DNA from: Pinirhizobacter sp036499745
GTDB taxonomy: Bacteria; Pseudomonadota; Gammaproteobacteria; Xanthomonadales; Rhodanobacteraceae
NCBI RefSeq assembly: GCF_036499745.1
Contig: NZ_DASYDG010000003.1
Span: 1 to 64,000 of the forward strand
DNA length: 64,000 bases
Direction of reading: 5' to 3'
Positions 18,222 through 26,814 of the stretch are shown here, in pieces (within the stretch, counting starts at the first letter, position 1; each line of letters starts with the position of its first letter). The notes under the pieces are model-generated. The model was not told the origin of the DNA and ran no database searches. It worked only from the letters and a program-made list of their open reading frames with translations. A program made the position numbers and the translations under genes.

Positions 18222-19127
18222 GCCAAGTGATTGTTTCGATGCGGCAACCGTGCGCAGGAAGGCATCCAGGGCCGGTGAAGGGTCGTCGGCCCTGCTGGCC
18301 ACTGCCAGTAATAGCCACGCATCGGTGTCGTCTACGGGGACGAAACTGACTCCGGACAGCCGCACGGCGCACAAAGAGGCCGGGACCAGGGCCAGTCCCA
18401 GGCCAGCGGCCACCAGGGACAGCAGGGAGCTTACCTGCTGGCTGATCTGCCGCACTTCCGGCTGGAACCCGGCCTTGGTGCACAGGTGCATCAGGCGATC
18501 GTATAGGGTGACGGCCAGTTCCCGGGGCTGGGCCAGGAAGGTTTCGTCGGCCAACTGGCGCATCCGCAGCGATGCCTTGCCAGCCAGTGGGTGCGCGGCG
18601 GGCAGGGCCACCACCAGGCGTTCCTGGTCGATCACATCCAGGCGGAAGGCCTTTGCCTGCAGGGCCGTACGCGGGGCGCCGCGGAGGAACCCGACGTCGA
18701 TGTCGCCATTGGCCAGGGCGTCGTATTGCTCGGTGGTGTACATCTCGCGCAGGGCCAGCCGGACCCGGGGGGCGTCCTGGCCGAATCGCAGCAGGGCCTC
18801 GGGCAGGGCGGGGTGGAAGGATACCGATATGGCATAGGCCAGGCGCAGTTGTCCGGCGAAACCGGCCGCGGCATCGGTCACTACCCGGCGTGCCGATTCG
18901 GCCTGTGCCAGCAGTTTCCTGGCTTCGATCAGAAATAGCCGCCCGGGTTCGGTCAGTGCCACGCGGCGGCGGGTGCGATCGAACAGGCGCACGTCAAGCC
19001 CGGCCTCCAGCGCCTGGATCTGCTGGGACAGCGGGGGCTGGGACATGTGCAGGGCCTGGGCGGCGCGGGTGAAGCTCAGGGTCTCGGCTACGGCGACGAA
19101 ATAGCGGAGTTGGCGCAGGTCGAACAT
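18213..19127 (-). CDS. LysR-family transcriptional regulator
   Basis: This 304-residue protein has an N-terminal winged helix-turn-helix (residues 1-60, MFDLRQLRYFVAVAETLSFT, then AAQALHMSQPPLSQQIQALE). A LysR substrate-binding domain follows, most like the BenM/CatM aromatic-responsive group in its opening pattern. The inducer is unknown. A near-perfect palindrome lies 14 bp upstream of the start codon (19141-19174), a likely site for autoregulation. The closest candidate target is the MFS exporter gene on the same strand upstream, with the DUF3309 gene on the opposite strand between them. Its end overlaps the rpmJ promoter. Confidence 0.9.
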   Translation of the reverse strand: MFDLRQLRYFVAVAETLSFTRAAQALHMSQPPLSQQIQALEAGLDVRLFDRTRRRVALTEPGRLFLIEARKLLAQAESARRVVTDAAAGFAGQLRLAYAISVSFHPALPEALLRFGQDAPRVRLALREMYTTEQYDALANGDIDVGFLRGAPRTALQAKAFRLDVIDQERLVVALPAAHPLAGKASLRMRQLADETFLAQPRELAVTLYDRLMHLCTKAGFQPEVRQISQQVSSLLSLVAAGLGLALVPASLCAVRLSGVSFVPVDDTDAWLLLAVASRADDPSPALDAFLRTVAASKQSLGLP

Positions 19128-19140
19128 AGTCGATTACCGA

Positions 19141-19174
19141 ATAAGTACCAATCACAATATATATTGGTGCTTAT
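19141..19174. promoter_or_regulatory. Palindromic operator candidate upstream of the LysR gene
   Basis: ATAAGTACCAAT and ATTGGTGCTTAT form 12-bp arms (11 of 12 pairs) around the AT-only-like spacer CACAATATAT. It is AT-rich in a GC-rich genome, contains -10-like sequence and sits just upstream of the regulator start, as LysR-type autoregulatory boxes do. The rest of the 19128-19413 gap shows no gene. Confidence 0.5.
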
Positions 19175-19413
19175 CAAACCGTAAGCCCATAATGCGTCTG
19201 TCCCGCCACCAACCCCTCCCCCTGGGTCGGCGGGCTTTCGCTCCGCAGCGGCGCTGTTTTTAGCGACATCTGGCTCTCCTCCCCCCCGAAGCCCATGTCG
19301 TAGCGCCGCTTGCGGGGCGAACTTCTTTCTGAAGATCGCCATCACCCGCGGGCCACGCTTGCCACACATATCGGCACGGCATGCTTGAGGCACATTCGTG
19401 CGGGAGAGAATCC

Positions 19414-19563
19414 ATGCTCTGGTTGATCGTGCTGATCGTCTTGTTGGCCGTATTCGCAGCCCCGGCCTGGCCCTACAGCCGTGGCTGGGGTTACTACCCG
19501 ACCGGCGGACTGGGACTGATCGTGGTGATCCTGGTGATCCTGTTGTTGTTGGGCATGATCTAA
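19414..19563 (+). CDS. DUF3309 family membrane miniprotein
   Basis: A GGGAGAG ribosome binding site precedes the ATG at 19414, giving a 49-residue protein. It has one hydrophobic helix (MLWLIVLIVLLAVFAAPAW), the conserved aromatic turn PYSRGWGYYPTGGLG, and a second hydrophobic helix ending LLLLGMI. This is the layout of the DUF3309 family. The function of the family is unknown; it is widespread in proteobacteria and often appears near stress genes. The gene converges with the MFS gene, leaving an 11-bp gap. Confidence 0.85.
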   Translation: MLWLIVLIVLLAVFAAPAWPYSRGWGYYPTGGLGLIVVILVILLLLGMI

Positions 19564-19574
19564 GCCGTTGTCCT

Positions 19575-20987
19575 TTAGCTGGCGCGGGGTGGGCGGGAGC
19601 GATGCCCGCTCATCTCGATGCCCGCATTGGGCGCAAATCGTGCACTGACCGGAGCGGCAAGGATCGACACGGCTGTGATGACAAGGAAGGCGACGGAGAA
19701 GTCCCCCGGGGTGGTGTGGTCGCGGCCGTGAAAATGCACGCTTGCGTGCAGGACGCCGGCCGCTACGCAGATGCCCAGCGACAACATCAGCTGCTGGAAC
19801 GTGGTGTAGAAACTGGTGGCGGCACTCAGTGCCTGGCTGGGTAGCTCCGCGTAGGCAATGGTGTTGTACGCGGTGAACTGCAGCGACTGGAAGAATCCGC
19901 CCACGCCGAGTACCAGGTAGATCGCCGTCAGCGACCAGCCGGGCCGGAACGCCGCGCACAAGGCAATCATCAACGTGCTCAGGACCCCGTTCCACACCAG
20001 GACGTTGCGGAAGCCGAAGTGGCGCAGGAAAGGCTTGGCGGTGGACTTCATCAGCACCGCCCCGGCGGCGGATACGAAAGTCACCAGTCCGCTGCGCGCG
20101 GCCGACATGCCAAAACCCAGCTGCATCATCAGTGGCAACAGGAACGGCAATGCACCGGCGCTGATGCGCGTGAGCGAGCCTGCGATCACCGACAGCCGGA
20201 AGGTGTCGAAACGTAGCAGGGCAATGTCGAGGATCGGATGCTCGATGCGGCGGGCGTGGACGACGTACGCCACCAGGGTTAACGCGCCACCGCCGAGCAA
20301 GCCCAGGGACACCGTGAGCCCGCCGATACCACGCGAAGCCAGTTCCAGCCCGAACACCAGACACGAAAGGCCCAGGCCTGAGAGGAAGAAACCCAGCATG
20401 TCGAAGCGGTGGCGCACTTCGCCGCGTACGTCCGGTACCAGCCGCGCGGCCAGCACGAAGCCGAGCAGCCCGATCGGCAGGTTGACGTAGAAGATCCACC
20501 GCCACGAAAGCACCTGCACGATCAGTCCACCCAGTGGAGGCCCCAGTACCGGGCCGATCATCGCCGGCACCAGAAGCCATGACATCGCCGAGACGAGGTC
20601 CTGCTTGCTCACCGCGCGAAGCAGCACGAGCCTTCCCACCGGTACCATCATGGCGCCGCCCATGCCCTGGATCAGCCGCGCGCCCACCAGGAAAGGCAAG
20701 GTGCTGGCCTGGGCGCAAAGGATCGAGCCGAAGGTGAATACGGCGATGGCCGCGCAGAAGACGCGCCGGGCACCGTAACGGTCGGCCACGGTCCCGCTGG
20801 CCGGGATGAACACTGCCAGGCTCAACATGTAGGACGTAAGCGCGATGCTCATCGTCAGCGGCGACACGCCGAAAGTCTGGGCCATCGACGGCAACGCGGT
20901 GGCCAGGATCGTGCCGTCGAGCTGCTCCATGAAGAGCGCGCTGGCAATGATCAGGGCGAGTGTTCGAAAGTGCGGGGTCGGGGACAA
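19575..20987 (-). CDS. MFS transporter, DHA2 (EmrB/QacA) drug-efflux family
   Basis: This 470-residue polytopic inner-membrane protein has about fourteen predicted helices. It has the DHA2-type opening motif MEQLDGTILATALPSMA in helix 1, motif A DRYGARRVF between helices 2 and 3, and the motif C region VPAMIGPVLGPPLGG in helix 5. It likely exports drugs or other small hydrophobic compounds by proton antiport. No EmrA-like membrane-fusion partner is adjacent, so it probably works alone. The nearby LysR gene on the same strand could regulate it. The exact substrate is unknown. Confidence 0.88.
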   Translation of the reverse strand: MSPTPHFRTLALIIASALFMEQLDGTILATALPSMAQTFGVSPLTMSIALTSYMLSLAVFIPASGTVADRYGARRVFCAAIAVFTFGSILCAQASTLPFLVGARLIQGMGGAMMVPVGRLVLLRAVSKQDLVSAMSWLLVPAMIGPVLGPPLGGLIVQVLSWRWIFYVNLPIGLLGFVLAARLVPDVRGEVRHRFDMLGFFLSGLGLSCLVFGLELASRGIGGLTVSLGLLGGGALTLVAYVVHARRIEHPILDIALLRFDTFRLSVIAGSLTRISAGALPFLLPLMMQLGFGMSAARSGLVTFVSAAGAVLMKSTAKPFLRHFGFRNVLVWNGVLSTLMIALCAAFRPGWSLTAIYLVLGVGGFFQSLQFTAYNTIAYAELPSQALSAATSFYTTFQQLMLSLGICVAAGVLHASVHFHGRDHTTPGDFSVAFLVITAVSILAAPVSARFAPNAGIEMSGHRSRPPRAS

Positions 20988-21134
20988 TGCGCAGGGTCGG
21001 TGCGTGACCTGCCTATGGTGCGCTGTGACTTCCGGGGTGTCGAGTGCCGCAAGGATTCACGCACGCCAGGGCGCGCGCCATGCGATGCTTGCATCCAGGC
21101 GGGGCGACACACCGGGACGCAAGAGGGCACGTGC

Positions 21135-21464
21135 ATGGGAGTCTTCGTCAAGTTCGCAACGATGATGGCGCTTGCCGTTATCGCAACACCCGTCCTGTCG
21201 GATCCACCAGGATTGATCCGCGCCATGGACCAGGCGGCGGCCAAGCACCACGGCAAGGCCACACCGGCCGTTTCGTCGAGAGCCGTGGCGCCCGCAGCCG
21301 ACGACGCGCCCGGCGTCACCCATCGTGTTGAATATGCCAACGATCACGCGTTGGACGCGCAGGGCCACAAACTTGATGTCGGCGGCCGTCCCGTGGGTCA
21401 GGCGCCGACGCCCACGGCGCCGGTCACCACATCCCCATCCGCGTCCGCGTCCAGCGGACAATAA
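21135..21464 (+). CDS. Small secreted protein of unknown function
   Basis: The ATG at 21135 opens a 109-residue protein with a signal peptide (VFVKFATMMALAVIATPVLS, about residues 3-22, with cleavage likely near 22-24). The mature part is Ala-, Thr-, Ser- and Pro-rich with a central segment GVTHRVEYANDHALDAQGHKL. The C terminus is a low-complexity Pro/Thr/Ser tail. No domain is recognised. It is divergent from the MFS gene (147 bp apart) and ends 12 bp from the convergent rluB gene. An upstream in-frame extension to 20970 lacks a ribosome binding site and would hide the signal peptide. Confidence 0.6.
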   Translation: MGVFVKFATMMALAVIATPVLSDPPGLIRAMDQAAAKHHGKATPAVSSRAVAPAADDAPGVTHRVEYANDHALDAQGHKLDVGGRPVGQAPTPTAPVTTSPSASASSGQ

Positions 21465-21476
21465 CTGCAGTCAAGC

Positions 21477-23033
21477 TTAGTAGTTGCCGCCGCGGTTACC
21501 GCCGCTGCTGCCACCACCGCGGTTACCGCCACCACCACCACCGCCGGGACGCGGGCCGCGATTTCCGCCGCCTGGCCCGCGATTTCCACCCGGTCCGCGG
21601 TTTTGACCGCCACCGGGACCACGGCTTTGGCCACCCGGACCGCGGCTGGCGGACGCTGGACCGCCGGGGCCACCCGGACGCGGGCCGCGATTGCCCGGAC
21701 GCGGACCATTGGTATTGCCGCGATTGTCGTTGCCGCCGTACCCGGGGGCCACGTTACCGCGGTTGTCCGCATAACGCGGGGCACCGCCCTGGCCGCCCTG
21801 ACCAGGATTCGGGCCTCGACGCTGGTTGCTACGCGGGCCACCCGGACGGGCACCACCACCGGCGGGACCGCCAGCGGCGTTACCGCGGGCGTCACCGGCA
21901 AACCAGGTGCGCGGTGATGGCAGTTCCTGGCCCGGTGCGACGCGTCCACGACGCTGGCCCTGCGGGCGCGCAGGACGATCGACGTTGCCGTTCACTTCGC
22001 GGCCCGGACGGGGACCGCCTGCGCCCGGTGCGCCGGTCTTGCGGCGCTTGCCGCCCGGACCTGGGCGGAAGGGTTCGTCGCGGATGCGATCGTAGGCGGA
22101 GAGCTCGCGTGCTTCATCCTTGGCGCTGTTCCAGGCACTGCTGGCACCACGGCCTTCGGGCTTGTACTCAGTAACGTTACGCGGGGCGCGGCGCTGATGA
22201 AGCACGGGGCTGAGCGTGAGCACGGGAGCCGGGTCACCGAGGCCTGCGCGGGTGCGCAGTTCCTTGACCGCATCCTCGCCGAGGTTTTCGGTGTCGCCAC
22301 GGCGCAGCGCGCGCGGCAGTTCCACGCTGCCGTAGCGGATGCGCTTCAGGCGGCTGACCAGGAAACCCTGCGAATCCCACAGGCGGCGTACCTCGCGGTT
22401 GCGGCCTTCGCGGATCACCACGCGGAACCAGCTGTGGCTGCCGCCGCGGCTGATCACGCCGATGTCGTCGAAGCGGGCAGGGCCGTCGTCCAGCTCCACA
22501 CCCGATTTCAATCGCTCGATGGTTTCGTCGGGTACCTCGCCATGCACGCGGCAAAGGTATTCGCGCTCAAGGCCGCTCTTCGGGTGCATCAGCGCATTGG
22601 CGAGCTCCCCGTCGGTGGTGAGCAGCAGCAGGCCGGTGGTGTTGATGTCCAGGCGGCCCACGGCCACCCAGCGCGCGTTCTTCAGGCGCGGCAGCTGTTC
22701 AAAGACGGTGGGACGGCCATCGGGATCTTCGCGGGTGGTCACCACGCCCTCGGGCTTGTGGTAGACGATCACTTCGGCATCGTTGCGCGAGTCGGTGGAC
22801 ACGACGAACTGCTTGCCGTCGATCACCACCCTGTCGCCGGCGTGGACCGACGAACCGATGCCGGCGGCGGCGCCGTTGACCTCGATCTCGCCAGCCTGGA
22901 TGCGCTGTTCGAGCATCCGGCGCGAGCCCAGGCCCGCATTGGCCAGCACTTTGTGCAGGCGTTCTTCCAGTCCAGCCACTTCGGGCTTGACGTCACGTTT
23001 CAGGGATAGCACGGATCGCTGCGGCGCATTCAT
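21477..23033 (-). CDS. rluB: 23S rRNA pseudouridine synthase RluB with long Gly/Arg-rich tail
   Basis: RluB converts U2605 of 23S rRNA to pseudouridine. An S4 RNA-binding domain (about 22-85, ERLHKVLANAGLGSRRM) is followed by the RsuA/RluB catalytic domain with the nucleophile Asp in GRLDINTTGLLLLTTDGE. The core ends near residue 260. The remaining 250 or so residues are disordered: first a charged segment, then a tail dominated by Gly, Arg, Asn and Pro with repeated RGPGG, GGNRG and GPRPGG units. E. coli RluB is 291 residues, so the tail nearly doubles the protein. It follows scpB with a 4-bp overlap. Confidence 0.93.
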   Translation of the reverse strand: MNAPQRSVLSLKRDVKPEVAGLEERLHKVLANAGLGSRRMLEQRIQAGEIEVNGAAAGIGSSVHAGDRVVIDGKQFVVSTDSRNDAEVIVYHKPEGVVTTREDPDGRPTVFEQLPRLKNARWVAVGRLDINTTGLLLLTTDGELANALMHPKSGLEREYLCRVHGEVPDETIERLKSGVELDDGPARFDDIGVISRGGSHSWFRVVIREGRNREVRRLWDSQGFLVSRLKRIRYGSVELPRALRRGDTENLGEDAVKELRTRAGLGDPAPVLTLSPVLHQRRAPRNVTEYKPEGRGASSAWNSAKDEARELSAYDRIRDEPFRPGPGGKRRKTGAPGAGGPRPGREVNGNVDRPARPQGQRRGRVAPGQELPSPRTWFAGDARGNAAGGPAGGGARPGGPRSNQRRGPNPGQGGQGGAPRYADNRGNVAPGYGGNDNRGNTNGPRPGNRGPRPGGPGGPASASRGPGGQSRGPGGGQNRGPGGNRGPGGGNRGPRPGGGGGGGNRGGGSSGGNRGGNY

Positions 23034-23857
23034 GCGCGGTACTCCTCGGTGTCTTGCGTTGCGGCGTCATCGTCGACATCCGCGGGTTCTGCCTCGTCGG
23101 CAGTAGGGGAAGCCGAGGCGATGTCATCGGCCGGCTCGTCGGTGTCGGAGGCCGGCGCGTCGGCCGGCTCCTGGTTGTCGGCATCGGGCGCAAAGGCCAG
23201 ATCGCCGGAGTGGGCAGCGGCGTCAGCCACTGCCTGGTTATCGGTGTCCTGTGCGTCGACGTCCGCTCCCGCGCCCAGGGCGGGAAGGGCCCGTTCATCC
23301 CCATCCAGGCGCATCTGGGGATTGAGATCCTCCATGTCGCGGATTTCGGACAGCGGCGGCAGGGCGTCGAGTGACTTCAGGTTGAAGTAGTCCAGGAAGA
23401 TGCGCGTGGTCCCGAACAGGGCAGGTTTGCCCGGAACGTCCCGGTAACCCACCACGCGGATCCATTCGCGTTCTTCCAGTGTCTTGATGATGTTGCTCGA
23501 TACCACCACGCCGCGGATCTGTTCGATCTCCGGACGGGTGATCGGCTGACGGTAGGCGATCAGCGAAAGTGTTTCGAGCAGGGCGCGCGAATACCGGCTG
23601 GGTTTCTCCGTCCACAGGCGCGAGATGAAGGCATGTTCGCGCTGGCGGACCTGGTAGCGGAAGCCGGAGGCCACTTCCACCAGTTCGATGCCGCGGCCCT
23701 CGCAGTCGGCGCGGAGCGACTCCAGCGCACGGGAGAGATCCTCGTGGCCGATGTTGTCTTCCTCGACGAACAGGCCGTCGAGCTGCTGCACCGTCATCGG
23801 CTGCGAACTTGCCAGCAGGGCGGCCTCGAGGATCGGTTTGAGCTGTTCTTGTTCCAT
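23030..23857 (-). CDS. scpB: Segregation and condensation protein ScpB
   Basis: ScpB is the winged-helix (kite) subunit that joins ScpA and SMC in chromosome condensation. The 275-residue protein has the two winged-helix domains in the first 185 residues, with the family pattern ETLSLIAYRQPITRPEIEQIRGV and the GYRDVPGKPALFGTT loop. The last 90 residues are an acidic Asp/Ala/Glu-rich tail with irregular repeats such as DNQAVADAA and DNQEPADAPASD. It lies between scpA and rluB, with a 4-bp overlap onto rluB, a common order in proteobacteria. No smc gene is in the window. Confidence 0.93.
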   Translation of the reverse strand: MEQEQLKPILEAALLASSQPMTVQQLDGLFVEEDNIGHEDLSRALESLRADCEGRGIELVEVASGFRYQVRQREHAFISRLWTEKPSRYSRALLETLSLIAYRQPITRPEIEQIRGVVVSSNIIKTLEEREWIRVVGYRDVPGKPALFGTTRIFLDYFNLKSLDALPPLSEIRDMEDLNPQMRLDGDERALPALGAGADVDAQDTDNQAVADAAAHSGDLAFAPDADNQEPADAPASDTDEPADDIASASPTADEAEPADVDDDAATQDTEEYRA

Positions 23858-23888
23858 GGTTTCCTGGAATGTGCAGGGGACGTCGCCG

Positions 23889-24785
23889 TCAGGCGCTCGC
23901 CTGGTCCTCTTCGGGCAATTCGATGGCGGCGTCGTCGCCGACCTTGGTCTTGACGTAGATGGCGCCGAGGGGTTCTTCCTGGACGATCTCTACCAGCAAT
24001 TCCTTGGCCAGTTCCAGCATGGCCAGGAAGGTGACGACCACGCCCAGGCGGCCCTCGGTGGGATCGAACATGGTCTCGAAGCGGTGGAAGATGCCATCGC
24101 CGAGGGCATTGAGAAGATCGCCCATGCGCTGGCGGACGCTCAAAGGTTCGCGGGCGATGGCATGGTGGGTGAAGAGGTCGGCCCGCTGCAGGACATCACG
24201 CAGGGCCAGCAGAAGTTCGCGCAGGTCCAGCGGCGGCGGCATCTTCACCACCACCCTCTCGCCGACTTCCGCGTGCACCACCACGGTGTCGCGCTCGAGC
24301 CGGGGTAGCTCGTCGAGGTCGGCCGCGGCCTTCTTGAAGCGTTCGTATTCCTGCAGACGGCGGACGAGCTCGGCGCGCGGGTCTTCCTCGACGCCTTCCT
24401 CGGCCGGCGGCCGGGGCAGCAGCAGCCGGGATTTGATCTCAGCCAGGATGGCCGCCATCAGCAGGTATTCGGCCGCCAGTTCCAGTCGCATGACATCGCG
24501 CATCATGTCGATGTAGTCCATGTACTGGCGGGTGATCTCGGCGATAGGAACGTCGAGCACATCGAGGTTCTGCCGGCGGATCAGGTACAGCAGGAGGTCG
24601 AGCGGGCCCTCGAAGGCCTCCAGGATCACTTCCAGCGCGTCGGGCGGGATGTACAGATCCTGGGGCATTTGCAGCACGGCCTGGCCACGCACCACCGCCA
24701 GCGGCATTTCCTGCTGCTGCGGCTGGTGCGCGAACGGATCGCTGGTTGGCTGGCTCGCCATGGGCTGAGCTGGATCGATGCTCAT
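23889..24785 (-). CDS. scpA: Segregation and condensation protein ScpA
   Basis: ScpA is the kleisin that bridges the SMC dimer. The ATG at 24785 gives 298 residues beginning MSIDPAQPMASQ; a start 22 codons upstream is also open but looks unrelated. The conserved kleisin signature EAFEGPLDLLLYLIRRQNLDVLDVPI follows a short Gln-rich N terminus (given here only to locate it: FEGPLDLLLYLI near residue 65). The C terminal winged-helix domain ends DDAAIELPEEDQASA. It heads the scpA-scpB-rluB unit and begins after a 390-bp gap. Confidence 0.93.
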   Translation of the reverse strand: MSIDPAQPMASQPTSDPFAHQPQQQEMPLAVVRGQAVLQMPQDLYIPPDALEVILEAFEGPLDLLLYLIRRQNLDVLDVPIAEITRQYMDYIDMMRDVMRLELAAEYLLMAAILAEIKSRLLLPRPPAEEGVEEDPRAELVRRLQEYERFKKAAADLDELPRLERDTVVVHAEVGERVVVKMPPPLDLRELLLALRDVLQRADLFTHHAIAREPLSVRQRMGDLLNALGDGIFHRFETMFDPTEGRLGVVVTFLAMLELAKELLVEIVQEEPLGAIYVKTKVGDDAAIELPEEDQASA

Positions 24786-25175
24786 CTGAACTCGAAAGAC
24801 GCCGCCGTGGCGGCAGGACAAGGTGTCACGTGCGGCGTTGCCGCGACGCATCCGGGATGTTCGCCGGACGGGCTACGTGTCGTCGTCGTCGGACCGCGTG
24901 CGACGAAAGGGGCCATGGGGCCTATTCTGTCTGCTCTGGGCCGATCGCCGACCGTATCGCACCTTCGCGTCATGAGCCCATGCGGCAAAGGCGTAGCTGG
25001 ATAACGAAACGGGGGTTTCGATCAGCTTGCAGGAGCCAAGTGGAAGACACACGGTAAACCGCGCCGGCTACCGCCTTGCGCATCCACGTCACTACCCGAT
25101 GGGCTTTAGGGTAGCGCCTGCAAGCTGCCAAGTCCAGAGCCGACAGTGGCTGGCCAGATGGGCACAATAGCCGCC
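24786..25175. other. scpA-dinB intergenic region
   Basis: This 390-bp divergent gap has no credible gene. It contains a small hairpin CGAAAC-GGGG-GTTTCG near 25006-25020 and, next to it, the structured element at 25023-25127 described separately. Promoters for scpA (minus) and dinB (plus) must lie here but none stands out by eye. Confidence 0.5.
25023..25127. other. Cloverleaf-like structured element, possible small RNA
   Basis: An 11-bp perfect outer stem (CAGCTTGCAGG 25023-25033 / CCTGCAAGCTG 25117-25127) encloses two arms. One is GTGGA/TCCAC enclosing CGGTA...TACCG. The other is CTACCC/GGGTAG with loop GATGGGCTTTA. The nested, compact fold in 105 nt resembles a structured RNA. It matches no tRNA, 4.5S, 6S or riboswitch class I know. 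The strand is undetermined. It could instead be a DNA site. Confidence 0.45.
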
Positions 25176-26342
25176 ATGGTCACTGAGCGCGCAATCATCC
25201 ACGTGGACATGGACGCCTTCTATGCCTCCGTGGAGGAGCTCGACGACCCCGCGCTTGCGGGAAAGCCGGTGATCGTGGGCGGCTTAGGGGGCCGCGGGGT
25301 GGTTTCCACCTGCAACTACGAGGCGCGAAAATACGGTGTGCGCTCGGCGATGCCAACCTCCCGGGCCCACCGCCTTTGCCCCGAGGCGGTATTCATTTTT
25401 CCCCGGCACGACCGCTATGCGGAGATTTCGGCCCAGGTATTCGCGGTTTTTGGCGAGTTCACCGACGACATCGAGGGCCTGTCGCTTGACGAAGCCTTCC
25501 TGGACGTGACCGGCAGCCTGAAACTTTTTGCCTCGATTGAAGCCATCGGCCGGCAGATCAAGCTTCGCATTCGCCAAAGTACAGGCCTGAATGCGTCTGT
25601 TGGCATGGCGGCCAACAAGCTGGTGGCCAAGGTTGCCAGTGAATTGTCAAAACCTGACGGTTTTTTGCGCGTCCGGCCCGAAGAGGTTCGGGCCACGCTC
25701 GATCCCTTGCCGGTGGGACGCCTGTGGACCGTGGGCAAGGTGGCGGAGGAGCAACTTCACCGTATCGGCATCCGTACCATCGGCGAGCTGGCGCGATGCG
25801 ACCCCGGCCGTCTGCAGCGCGCCCTGGGGCGCCAGGTCGAAGGCCTTCAGGCGCTTGCGCGGGGTGAGGACGAACGGCCCGTGTGCCGCGAGGTAGCCGA
25901 GCAATCCATCAGTGCGGAGAACACCTTCGACGTGGATATCACCGACCTCGCCATGGCCGATGCATGGTTGCTGCGGATGAGCGAGAAGGTCGCACGGCGC
26001 GCACGCGGCCGGCAGATGAAAGGACGCACGGTGACGGTGAAACTGCGCGAGCCGCCCTTCACCACCTACACCCGCCAGGCGCAGCTGGTGGGTGCGGGTA
26101 ACGCTACCCAGGACATCCACCAGTTGGCACGCCGCTTGCTGCACACGTGGTGGGCCCAGCAGCCGCGTCCACGGCTGCGCTTATTGGGTGTCGGACTTTC
26201 CGGATTTGGCGAACGGGCGCAGAATGATCTGTTCCAGCCGGCGGCAAGCTCGCCGCAGGCGGATGGGATCCAGGACCGGATCAACGAGAAATTCGGGGCG
26301 GGGAGCCTGGTACGCGCCGGCGTGTTGAAGACACGCGATTAG
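25176..26342 (+). CDS. dinB: DNA polymerase IV (DinB)
   Basis: DinB is a Y-family translesion polymerase that lacks proofreading. The start at 25176 gives 388 residues beginning MVTERAIIHVDMDAFYASVE, which contains the first catalytic Asp. The second acidic motif is LSLDEAFLDVTG near residue 105. The little-finger domain occupies the C-terminal third (from about 245), but the beta-clamp binding motif is not obvious; NDLFQPAA, about 25 residues from the C terminus, resembles it. An in-frame ATG at 25146 is an alternative start. Pol IV is SOS-inducible in many species; no clear LexA box was found. Confidence 0.92.
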   Translation: MVTERAIIHVDMDAFYASVEELDDPALAGKPVIVGGLGGRGVVSTCNYEARKYGVRSAMPTSRAHRLCPEAVFIFPRHDRYAEISAQVFAVFGEFTDDIEGLSLDEAFLDVTGSLKLFASIEAIGRQIKLRIRQSTGLNASVGMAANKLVAKVASELSKPDGFLRVRPEEVRATLDPLPVGRLWTVGKVAEEQLHRIGIRTIGELARCDPGRLQRALGRQVEGLQALARGEDERPVCREVAEQSISAENTFDVDITDLAMADAWLLRMSEKVARRARGRQMKGRTVTVKLREPPFTTYTRQAQLVGAGNATQDIHQLARRLLHTWWAQQPRPRLRLLGVGLSGFGERAQNDLFQPAASSPQADGIQDRINEKFGAGSLVRAGVLKTRD

Positions 26343-26396
26343 GGCACGCACGGCAGGACACCCGGCAAGACCTTACGTACGCAAGGCGCGGCCGAC

Positions 26397-26771
26397 GTGG
26401 AGACAGCAGCATTGAGCAACAAGGACGAAAACGGCGACAAGCTTCGACTGCGCCACGCGCGCATGAAGGTCGAGACAGCCGTGCTGATGAGCCGGGGCGC
26501 CGAGGCGCACCCGACGGAACTGGTCGATATTTCCGCCACCGGGGCGCTGCTTCGTCGCCCGCTCGGCTGGCGTGGCGACGTGGGCGAGACGTGGGTGCTG
26601 GACATGATCTTCGGAAGCGACCTGCACATCCACATGGAAGCGCAGGTCACGCGCGTGTCGGCGCGGCAGGTGGGCATGGCCTACACGCATATTCCCGACG
26701 ACAAGCAAGAACCGTTGTGGAACCTGCTGGGCGGCTACGCCGATACGCTTGAGACCTGGTCGGACGACTAG
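26397..26771 (+). CDS. PilZ domain protein
   Basis: This 124-residue protein is a single PilZ-like domain. The second c-di-GMP motif, DxSxxG, is present as DISATG (about residues 43-48). The first motif, RxxxR, is not clean: the basic N-terminal stretch reads LRLRHARMKV, where no two Arg have the required spacing. It may therefore bind c-di-GMP weakly or not at all, as in some type IV pilus PilZ proteins. The start is GTG at 26397; a TTG at 26412 is possible. It lies 54 bp after dinB and converges with fadD. Confidence 0.75.
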   Translation: METAALSNKDENGDKLRLRHARMKVETAVLMSRGAEAHPTELVDISATGALLRRPLGWRGDVGETWVLDMIFGSDLHIHMEAQVTRVSARQVGMAYTHIPDDKQEPLWNLLGGYADTLETWSDD

Positions 26772-26814
26772 CCGGCTCCCACCCGCGATGCCAATGGCGC
26801 CGGGGTGGGTTGCT

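Noticed and set aside
25023..25127. tRNA or 4.5S RNA call for the structured element
   Set aside because: No anticodon arm of 5+7 bases with T loop TTCGA, and the signal recognition particle tetraloop and its flanking asymmetric bulge are missing.
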